Shown piece after piece: positions 53,259-61,300 of a stretch of DNA of 64,000 nt. The stretch lies in assembly GCA_900545005.1 (NCBI GenBank), contig UQXO01000002.1, positions 1 through 64,000 on the forward strand. The letters run 5' to 3'. Under the pieces are notes generated by a model, which was not told the origin of the DNA, did not search any database, and was given only the letters and a program-made list of their open reading frames with translations. Numbering within the stretch: the stretch's first letter is position 1; the number at the start of each line of letters is the position of its first letter. The stretch is from an uncultured Mycoplasmatota bacterium (GTDB taxonomy: Bacteria > Bacillota_I > Bacilli_A > RF39 > UBA660). The translations under genes and the position numbers were made by a program.

Positions 53259-53275
53259 TCTTGTGGTGTTTTTTG
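53240..53275. terminator. Bidirectional terminator between the methyltransferase and ftsK
   Basis: Perfect CCACAAG/CTTGTGG stem (53245-53251 with 53260-53266) with A/T runs on both sides; both stop codons lie in or next to it. Confidence 0.88.
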
Positions 53276-55525
53276 TTCTAATTTAACTAAGACTTCCCGT
53301 GGTTTAGAACCGTTAGCTGGTCCAATAATACCGCGTTCTTCTAAGAGATCAATACAACGAGCGGCACGATTATAGCCAAGGCGAAATCTTCTTTGAAGAA
53401 GTGAGGCGGAAATTTTACCGGTATTGATGGCAAATTCAACGATTTCATTATATAACGGATCTTCATAGTCTTCTTTTTCACCAGATACTGGATTATGGTC
53501 ATCTTCTTTAGGAGCCGTAATATGAGTATCATAGTTAGCTTGTTGTTGAGAACAAACATATTCAATTAATCTTCTAATCTCATCATCAGAAATAAAACAA
53601 CCTTGGATACGGATAGGAGCATTTTCTCCCATTGGTAGATATAACATATCCCCTTTTCCTAATAGTTTTTCCGCTCCCGAACAATCTAAAATAGTACGGG
53701 AATCAATTTGACTGGATACAGCAAAGGAAATACGAGATGGAATATTAGCTTTAACAACACCAGTAATAACATCAGTCGAAGGGCGCTGTGTAGCAACGAT
53801 TAAATGGATACCAGCCGCACGAGCCATCTGAGTAATACGCATAATAGAGTCTTCAACTTCTTTAGAAGCCACCATCATAAGATCAGCTAACTCATCGATA
53901 ATAACTACTATATAAGTCATTTTTTTCTTTTTACAATCAGGATTATCTTCATTATATTTATCAATCATCTCATTGTAACCAGAAATATTTTTAACACCAT
54001 TTTCTTCGAATAAGTCATAACGATGTTCCATTTCTTCAACAATTCTTTGAAGTGCTAAAGATGCTTTCTTAGGATCTGTAACAACAGGACATAATAGATG
54101 AGGGACACCATTGTAGTTAGAAAGTTCAACCTTCTTAGGATCAACCATCATCAGTTTTACTTCATCAGGACGATAACGCATCAAAATACTAGCAATAAAC
54201 GAATTAATACAAACGGATTTACCAGAACCGGTTGATCCTGCTACTAAAAGATGAGGCATTTTAGAAATATCGGCAGTCTGAACGCGACCCATAATATCTT
54301 TTCCTAAAGAAACTAAAATCTTAGCTTTTAATTGATTAGGTGGAATATTAGCCATAACTTCTTTGATTTGAACAGAAGAAATAACGGGATTAGGTATTTC
54401 AATGCCAACTGTATTCTTACCAGGAATAGGAGCTTCTATCTTAACAGACTTAGCAGCCATCCCAAGAGCAATTTCTTTATCTAAAGAGACAATACGACTT
54501 AATTTAGTTCCGGCAGGAATATGGACTTCATACTGAGTAACAGCGGGTCCCATATGAATTTCTACAACTTTTCCATCAATACCAAATTCTTTTAAGACTC
54601 TTTCTAGGATATTTTTATTACTACGAATAAATTCCGTTGAATTAGTCTTATTATCTTTCTTTATAGGGTCTAAGATTTTATTAATATCTGGAAGACGATA
54701 ATTATCATTAACAAATACTAGTTTATCTTCTTGAGGTTCACTAATTTGCGTAGTTTCACCGGTCGTAACAGGAATTTCTCGAGGTGGCTCCGGTACAGGA
54801 TGATTTTTTAACTCCTCTACACTAGTAATAACTACTTTGTTATCATTTTCATGATTAGGTGTTGCTGTTGTAATTGGAACTTCTTCATTAGAATTTTCTT
54901 CCTCATCTTCCTCATCATCACTATCAAAGAAAGTATCAACAATAAGTTCTTTGATTTTCGAATAGATTTCAGCAGGATTAATATCAAAGAAAAGTATAAT
55001 ACCAAAGATAGCACTAATGATAATAACAATCATCGTTCCTGGATAGCCAAAGAATTGGACAAGTCCCCCGGAAAGTATAGCTCCAATTAAACCACCCCCA
55101 ACAGTAATAGAAGTATCCCCACTAGAAAGAATGGGACCAGTACCATTAATACTAGCAACTCTCCCCATATAATTATCTTTAGTAGCATTAATAACACTAA
55201 TAAAGTTAGGATTATTTTTAATGAAGTTAGAGTGAGCAAGGATTAAGATTACTCCTAGGAGAATGAAAACTCCAATAAATTTAGCAGATTTAAAGTCTGG
55301 TAAATGACGACGAAATAACATCAAAAAACCAATAATTATCAAAAGGATTAGTAAAAGATACCAAAATTCTCCAACTAAAAAGATGGAAAACTTCTTAAAC
55401 AAAGCCCCAACAAGACCAAATCCAAAGCCAATGATGCCAATTAAAACAATAATAAGTCCTGTCAATTCTACACTATATCCCAGTTTTTTCTCATCACTAT
55501 TTTTACGTTTTTTCTTCTTTGCCAT
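53255..55525 (-). CDS. ftsK: DNA translocase FtsK/SpoIIIE
   Basis: The chromosome-segregation motor at the division septum, 756 residues. Four membrane helices lie within residues 15-185 in pieces, followed by an acidic linker and the alpha/beta motor: VHIPAGTKL region, Walker A VAGSTGSGKS, Walker B VVIIDELADLMM and ATQRPSTDVITG. The C-terminal gamma domain (DPLYNEIVEFAI..SASLLQRRFRLGYNRAARCID) reads orientation sequences. The start is ATG 55525 with AGGG before it; an in-frame ATG at 55555 has no site. Only one copy is seen here, so it may serve both FtsK and SpoIIIE roles. Confidence 0.95.
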   Translation of the reverse strand: MAKKKKRKNSDEKKLGYSVELTGLIIVLIGIIGFGFGLVGALFKKFSIFLVGEFWYLLLILLIIIGFLMLFRRHLPDFKSAKFIGVFILLGVILILAHSNFIKNNPNFISVINATKDNYMGRVASINGTGPILSSGDTSITVGGGLIGAILSGGLVQFFGYPGTMIVIIISAIFGIILFFDINPAEIYSKIKELIVDTFFDSDDEEDEEENSNEEVPITTATPNHENDNKVVITSVEELKNHPVPEPPREIPVTTGETTQISEPQEDKLVFVNDNYRLPDINKILDPIKKDNKTNSTEFIRSNKNILERVLKEFGIDGKVVEIHMGPAVTQYEVHIPAGTKLSRIVSLDKEIALGMAAKSVKIEAPIPGKNTVGIEIPNPVISSVQIKEVMANIPPNQLKAKILVSLGKDIMGRVQTADISKMPHLLVAGSTGSGKSVCINSFIASILMRYRPDEVKLMMVDPKKVELSNYNGVPHLLCPVVTDPKKASLALQRIVEEMEHRYDLFEENGVKNISGYNEMIDKYNEDNPDCKKKKMTYIVVIIDELADLMMVASKEVEDSIMRITQMARAAGIHLIVATQRPSTDVITGVVKANIPSRISFAVSSQIDSRTILDCSGAEKLLGKGDMLYLPMGENAPIRIQGCFISDDEIRRLIEYVCSQQQANYDTHITAPKEDDHNPVSGEKEDYEDPLYNEIVEFAINTGKISASLLQRRFRLGYNRAARCIDLLEERGIIGPANGSKPREVLVKLEQKTPQD

Positions 55526-55585
55526 AACACGCCCTACTTTCTTATGCACTTCCATTATAATATAAATCTAAGAAAAAAGCATTAG

Positions 55586-55607
55586 AAAAAAAGGGATTTC
55601 CCCTTTT
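55586..55607 (-). terminator. Terminator of the two tiny membrane-protein genes
   Basis: AAAAGGG/CCCTTTT stem with a five-base loop and T7 tail on the minus strand, touching the second stop codon. Confidence 0.75.
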
Positions 55608-55722
55608 AATAAAAGATAAAACTAGATAGTATAATAGCAAGTAAGATATAAAGTACTATTATAAATAAGTAGTTTTGGTTGGTTTGATTAGAACATTTGT
55701 CTTTTTTTACACACTTTTCCAT
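55606..55722 (-). CDS. Tiny membrane protein, 38 residues, with Cys-rich N-terminus
   Basis: Reads MEKCVKKDKCSN at the start, then a QTNQN linker and one membrane helix (about 18-38). AAGGTGAT lies 5 bases before the ATG, and the gene begins 9 bases after the stop of the first tiny gene, so they form an operon ending in a good terminator. The two Cys (4 and 10) could bind metal or be oxidised. No family recognised. Confidence 0.7.
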   Translation of the reverse strand: MEKCVKKDKCSNQTNQNYLFIIVLYILLAIILSSFIFY

Positions 55723-55731
55723 AGTATCACC

Positions 55732-55824
55732 TTAAATAAATGCTCCAACTATGATAATTAATAATATAAATAAAACTAAGATAATAGCAGGTCCCATGCT
55801 GTTGCATCCACATCCGTTATTCAT
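55732..55824 (-). CDS. YjcZ-like tiny hydrophobic protein, 30 residues
   Basis: Begins MNNGCGCNSMGP and continues as one hydrophobic helix ending GAFI. The pattern, a short Gly/Cys head and then a 20-residue VLFILLIII-type helix, matches the YjcZ/sporulation-associated small protein family of Bacillus (from memory). AGGAGG sits six bases before the ATG. It is far shorter than ordinary gene-calling limits. A membrane or spore-coat role is the family view; whether this organism sporulates is not shown here. Confidence 0.78.
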   Translation of the reverse strand: MNNGCGCNSMGPAIILVLFILLIIIVGAFI

Positions 55825-56034
55825 AAATTTCCCTCCTTTTATAAGTCTCATTATATCTTATGGTAAGTCTAAATTTTTGTGTATGATATTTTTCTTATCT
55901 TTTATTTGTACTGGTTATGATTATTACCAAAGATTTTATTTACTTAAAGAAAATACTTGAGATAAATTTATAATCTTAAAAGGAAAATCTAAGAAAAAAG
56001 ACTTAATTACTAGTACCAAATCCCGTATTTATGC

Positions 56035-56040
56035 TATAAT
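56035..56040 (+). promoter_or_regulatory. Extended -10 promoter of prsA
   Basis: TGCTATAAT, a perfect -10 with TG extension (TG at 56032-56033), about 23 bases before the ATG; the -35 is weak. Confidence 0.65.
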
Positions 56041-56062
56041 GTCCTAGAAGGAGATAGAAAAA

Positions 56063-57133
56063 ATGAAGAAAAAAGTGCAAAAATTAGCAGTGTTAAGCTT
56101 AGCTAGTATGACTTTACTTAGTGGTTGTGGCACCAAAAAAATCCCAACTCTAGAAAATGGAGAACAAGCTATTGTCTCATTTAAGGATGATGTGAAAATT
56201 AGTATTAATGATTTTTATAATCAAATGAAGGATAAATATGGTACAGAAGTTCTTCTTAATATGATTGATAAATTAGTATTAGAGAAGAAATACAGCGATT
56301 ATACAGAGGAAGCTAAAAAGAATGCTGAATCGGTAATGACTCAATTAAAGGCTAGTTATAAAGATAATCTGCTTTCGGCTATTCAGACTTATACTGGGTA
56401 TCAAACTTTAGAGGAATATCAAGACTATGTTTATTTAAGTAATCTTCAAAGTAAAGCCGCTGAGGACTATGCAAAGAAGAATATTTCGGAAAAAGAGATC
56501 AAGAAATATTATAAAGATGAAATTAAGCCGGATATTAAAGTATCGCAAATATTATTTAGTGTAAACTATGCTAAGGATGCTTCCGATGATGATAAGACTA
56601 AGGCTAAAGATGAAGCTAAAGCTAAAGCTCAAGAAGCTCTTGATAAGTTAAAAGCTGCTGATCAAAGTAAGATTAGTGAAGCATTTAGCAATTTAGCTAA
56701 AGAATATTCTAATGATGATTCATCTAAAGATAATGGTGGAGATTTAGGATACATTAATACGGATACTCTAGGTTCTAACTATGATAATTTAGTAACAGAA
56801 GCATATAAGCTAAAAGATGGTGAATATTCTACTAATATTGTGGAAACTGAATTAGGATATCATTTAGTACTTCGTACAGAAACTAAAGAAAAAGCTGATT
56901 TAGAATCTGTTCGTGATAAGATTGTTGATGCTTTAGTTAGTGAATATCTAAATAATAATAAAGATGCCTACATTAAATCTATGCAAGAAGTTCGAAAAGA
57001 ATATGGTATGGATATTGTTGATGATGATTTAAGTAAGAATTATACTAATTATATTCAAAATTCTTTATTAAAGATTCAAGAAAATAAAAATTCTAGTTCA
57101 TCGAACACTAGTTCATCAAACAGTAAAAAATAA
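56063..57133 (+). CDS. prsA: PrsA-like foldase lipoprotein (PpiC-type peptidyl-prolyl isomerase)
   Basis: The 356-residue lipoprotein folds exported proteins at the membrane surface. Lipobox LLSGC gives lipidated Cys22. An N-terminal chaperone domain (about 35-145) is followed by a parvulin domain (about 150-260; KVSQILFS, FSNLAKEYSNDDSSKDNGGDLG in parts, YHLVLRTE), then a helical C-terminus and a Ser/Asn-rich tail. It may assist folding of the large exported proteins of the 22-35 kb operon. AGAAGGAG precedes the ATG; own promoter and terminator. Confidence 0.94.
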   Translation: MKKKVQKLAVLSLASMTLLSGCGTKKIPTLENGEQAIVSFKDDVKISINDFYNQMKDKYGTEVLLNMIDKLVLEKKYSDYTEEAKKNAESVMTQLKASYKDNLLSAIQTYTGYQTLEEYQDYVYLSNLQSKAAEDYAKKNISEKEIKKYYKDEIKPDIKVSQILFSVNYAKDASDDDKTKAKDEAKAKAQEALDKLKAADQSKISEAFSNLAKEYSNDDSSKDNGGDLGYINTDTLGSNYDNLVTEAYKLKDGEYSTNIVETELGYHLVLRTETKEKADLESVRDKIVDALVSEYLNNNKDAYIKSMQEVRKEYGMDIVDDDLSKNYTNYIQNSLLKIQENKNSSSSNTSSSNSKK

Positions 57134-57176
57134 AAAATCTATCTATGGGATATAATCCTATAGATAGATTTTTTTC
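57134..57176 (+). terminator. prsA terminator
   Basis: Long AT-rich stem with GG/CC near the loop (57136-57149 with 57158-57170) and a run of seven T. Confidence 0.85.
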
Positions 57177-57187
57177 AAGTTTTAAAA

Positions 57188-57349
57188 GGAGAAAAGTTCA
57201 TCATAATAACAAGATGAACCCTTCATTTTGCATTTCGCACAGTAAAAACTATCAATTCAAAAGCATAAAAAGGCTTTTGCATTTGGCAATCTTCACCCAA
57301 CTAAAATGCACGCGACAAATTAACACTCAGAGAACAAGACTGTTCTCTG
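57188..57349 (-). ncRNA. Candidate stand-alone small RNA, about 162 nt
   Basis: A promoter (57355-57384) points into a gene-free stretch. The predicted RNA opens with a perfect 9-bp hairpin (57327-57335 with 57342-57350). It has a second hairpin CAAAAGC/GCTTTTG in the middle, and ends in a GTTCATC/GATGAAC stem (57196-57202 with 57213-57219) followed by TTTT. The block AAATGCAAAA occurs twice, and either copy could pair with TGCATTT near the 5' side. It does not match 6S, SRP, tmRNA or RNase P RNA features I know. Confidence 0.6.
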
Positions 57350-57354
57350 ATAAA

Positions 57355-57384
57355 AGTATAACATAAATCATTTAGAAAATACAA
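57355..57384 (-). promoter_or_regulatory. Promoter of the candidate small RNA
   Basis: TTGTAT (57379-57384), 18 bases and TATACT (57355-57360) on the minus strand. Confidence 0.6.
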
Positions 57385-57391
57385 CATCTTT

Positions 57392-58351
57392 TTATCTTGG
57401 GTAACAAATTGTTTTTTCAAGACTTAAATCACTAACTTTAATATCCATTAGTTCTTCAATATTAGGACTTGCATTAACACTAATCATTTTAGATTTAACA
57501 TTTCTAATGAACTGGGAAGCTTTTTTAGAATCACTAGTAAAGATACTACTAGCATATAAGGAGCCATTATAATTAATCATTTTGATTGCTTCTTCTAAGC
57601 CACTTACTTTAATAGCATCGATATCCATATTTATATCTTCCTTAAGGTAAATAGTTAAATTTAATCCGAGACTAAGAATTTTTTTAATAAACTCTGCATT
57701 TATTATTTCATCTATATAAATATCATAGTTTAAATAGCCACTTGTAAGTACGGGTACTTTAGATTTTTCTATAATAGACCTTTGATAATCACGGGGACCA
57801 ATTACAATATTCAAATCAATATTAGCGTATTCTTCTAATACCTTAGAGGAATCATCGGTCACAAACAAGTTTAAGTAATCTGGACTTAAGTCATTAGACT
57901 TTAATACTTCTTTTATTATAGTTACTAAAAGATTATTAGAGCCATACATATAACCATTGCTAACGATAATAGAGGTATTACCAACTAGAAAATTCTTTAA
58001 GAATATTTCTAATAGACAATAGAAGTTACCTTCATTAAAGATTAAAACATTACCACGATTTAGATATTCTTTTCCATAGATTTTAGTCTCGTCTTTACTA
58101 GAAGTTATTACTTTTCCATAGATAATATTCTCTTTTTGAAGATTTTTAAATATATTAGTTATTATATTCTTATCAAGGGGAAAGCCGTTATGATTCTTTA
58201 GATCAATTTTATTTGCTTCCCTAAATTTTTCATAATTAATTAAAATACTATTTTCAATATCTTTTAAGACTTTTAAAATTATTTTAGCATTAAGATTATT
58301 ATTTATTAGAATAACTTGATTTATTATATTACTTATATTCTTATCTTCCAT
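57392..58351 (-). CDS. ProA/aldehyde-dehydrogenase-like protein lacking the catalytic Cys
   Basis: The 319-residue protein follows the gamma-glutamyl phosphate reductase (ProA) plan but is about 100 residues shorter. The N-terminus has FREANKIDLKN (ProA: aNakDl), the middle has VPVLTSGYLNYDIYIDE (ProA: IPVITGGxGxCHxYVDE), and the end has MINYNGSLYASSIFTSDSKKASQFI then ISVNASP (ProA: AILTRD, VYVNAST). The segment that carries the catalytic Cys in ProA is missing; the only Cys are near residue 110 and at the end. It is therefore probably a dead enzyme. It overlaps the 1535-residue gene by 11 bases. No proB is present. Confidence 0.75.
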   Translation of the reverse strand: MEDKNISNIINQVILINNNLNAKIILKVLKDIENSILINYEKFREANKIDLKNHNGFPLDKNIITNIFKNLQKENIIYGKVITSSKDETKIYGKEYLNRGNVLIFNEGNFYCLLEIFLKNFLVGNTSIIVSNGYMYGSNNLLVTIIKEVLKSNDLSPDYLNLFVTDDSSKVLEEYANIDLNIVIGPRDYQRSIIEKSKVPVLTSGYLNYDIYIDEIINAEFIKKILSLGLNLTIYLKEDINMDIDAIKVSGLEEAIKMINYNGSLYASSIFTSDSKKASQFIRNVKSKMISVNASPNIEELMDIKVSDLSLEKTICYPR

Positions 58352-61300
58352 ATTTACTACCTCCTATCTCTTTTATATCCATACTAGTATTATAGATTTC
58401 TAATTGTTCCTTACTTAATCTTGAAGAATCGATTATTCTTGTCTTTGCTATTTGCTTTAGAGCTAAATAAACTTGTAAACAAATAACATCAGTTATATCA
58501 ATTTCTTTATTTAGACCAATATTTTTATTATAAAGAATATCTCCTAGTCTTATAGTTGTATCATCATAGTCATAGATAATAGCTATATTAGCATTAAGAA
58601 TAACTCTTATCGTACTAGGATTTAAATTATAATGTCTAGCTAAACTGGTCATTATATCAGATTCTTCATATGATGTTAACCGCGTTAAAAGATGATTTTT
58701 ATCTTGTTTAGTTAATAATTCTAAACGTTCTAAATGATAAAGAATATCTTTCGTAAAAGTAGTACTATCATAGACTTGATACTCATCATTATGAACTGGT
58801 AAAGCTTCTTTAGAAGTCTCATCTTTAGATATTTTTCCTTCTAGAATATATTGGGTAATAGAGTCATTAGTATAAAGACCTCTTTTTAATTTAACAGGAG
58901 GAATATAATCTAAGGGTTTTGCTATTCTTCCTGTATCTAAGATAGCATTATTCTTAATAGAAGATGCTATATCATTATATCCTAATCCTACGGTTACTTT
59001 AGATAGTTTTAAAGAGTTATATTCTTCTAGAGTTATTTCTTTATTTGCTAACATCTTTTGATAAACTTCTTCATCTTTCTTAATTAATTCTTTAGAAGCC
59101 ATCTTATAGATTTGATAAACTTCATCAGTAAATTCTTCCCTAGGTATTTCGGCTCTTTGGAAAGCTTTATCGGGAATTTCAATATTATCAAAACATAATG
59201 TATTACCGCGACGCCATACCCAAGACTGAGCCACAACATTTCCTAAGTGGTCTTTAATAACAAAGATGCGACCATCAGGACTAGTCATCGAGTGTTCCAT
59301 ACATACTTCAGCCGCATTACCAATCTCTTGACAGCAATCAGTCAAAGTACCAATAGCAAGCGCTAAAGGATCATCTAATCTTAAAATCTCATAATGATAT
59401 TTGGTGTTGTCCCCTTCTACTCTAGGGATACTGCTTTTAGTTCTTTGTTTGCCATAATTATATATTTGTTGGAGAATATTAAAATCTTGTTCACTATAAC
59501 CAGCTAAAGAAGCAACGGAGGCCATTTCTTCATTACCAACTTCAACATTCTCATAACTATATTTTTTAGCAAAATTAAGAGCTAAATCCCAAGTTAAATG
59601 ACGATTGCTATTAATGATTTTAATTTCTTTAAATTGTTTTTGCACTGATGCTAAGTATTTTTTATTTTCATCATCTTGGAAAATAGATTCCAAATTAGTG
59701 AGGAAAAACTCGCGAAAATCGGGGTCATATTCAAGTTTAAAGCCTCCAAATAATTGATGTGCTAGTTTACTACTCATAATATTTAGTTCAGGAAATTTAC
59801 CTAGAGTTTCTTTTAGAAGGGCTATACTCTTGGGATATTTTTGCTGATCGATAGTTAAAACATAGGTATTATCTTCACTCTTCCTATAAAGACTTTGAAA
59901 AATATGGTCTTTATCTAAAGGTGTATCTTCTGCATTAATGGCTTGATAAAGACTTGGAATATCTCCTCTTTGAAAAAACGTATTACTATCAATTTTACCC
60001 GCTATAGCCATATCTAACCGTTCTAGGGCATAACCAATATCTTTATTTATCTTCGTAGGTAACTTAGTTAATAAATCAATACATTCTTTAAATCCGCGGG
60101 TATCATTATCAAATGCTCCAAAAGAATAAGCTATTTTTAGCATAGCTTCCCGACCTTCGGCTTCTTGGGCAAATTCACCAATCTTCATGAGCTTGCTCCA
60201 CTTAACTCCTGCGGTTAAAAATTTATCAATTTCTCTTTCGGGAAAATTTTGCATAACTACATAATCAGGAATAAAGGTTTGACCGGTTTTAGCATACCAA
60301 TTTTTCATAACTAAGACTTGACGATCTTTAAGCATTTTAGAAACGGTCTGGGTCTTTTTAATTCCTAATAACAAGGCTTTTTCCCTGCCAAAATTATGAA
60401 AATATTCAATCAAGCTTTCTTTTGGATACTCTTGGGAACGAATTAAAGAACTTAATATATCTTTTCCTTCTAAGAAAGGCAACCAATCTTTAGCATAAAC
60501 TGATAATATCTCAAAGTCTAACCCTCCATAAAAGTAGATTTTTAAATGTTCCGGAGCTTCATTACTTAGGAATAATTCAGGATGTTGTTCTTTTAAGAAG
60601 ATGGGAGCTTCTTCAGGTTCAAATTTATAACCTTGATTTTTAACTTCATCAAGAATGATAGATTCTAAGGATTTAGTTAAAGTATCATAAGAAGTTAGAG
60701 CATCTTTAGGAAGCAATCCGATCGTTTGGGATAAAAATTTACCATAAGTAGTACAAAGTCTTAAGAAATCTTTAGTACCTAACTTATCTAAATAAATTTG
60801 TTCTTCAGGTTTACCACTGAAATTATAATTCTTTTTTCGAAAAGCAACATAAAGATTCTTATGTTCTAAGACTTTAGAAATCTCAGGATTTAAGAAGATA
60901 TCATTATACTCTAGTTTACCGGCATAGAAGGCTTTAATTATGCTTTTTTTAGTATTATCGTATAAGAAAGGTAATTCTTCTGGACTTAAAAAGATATCAG
61001 GATGTTCTAAGAAGAAAGTTTTATCTTGACTTAAATATGCATAAGAATAATAATTCTTTCCCGTTAAAATTTCATAATAGATATAATTTCTAATGATTCT
61101 ATCGACATCGTTTTTAGAAGTACTCATCGTAAAGGGTTGATAGTTAATAGTTTTAGGAAGATATTCGCCATAGGCTTTCATTAAATCTAAAAGAGCTTTA
61201 CGACCAAAAGAATTAGTATAATAAGTACAAAAGGACATATTAAGATTTTGTAATATAAAGTCATCAGGAAATAAATTTCCTAAATCCATATCTAAAAGAT

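Noticed and set aside
57145..57366. 73-residue plus-strand frame after prsA
   Set aside because: It begins in the prsA terminator, has no ribosome binding site and runs antisense through the candidate small RNA; its composition is not protein-like.
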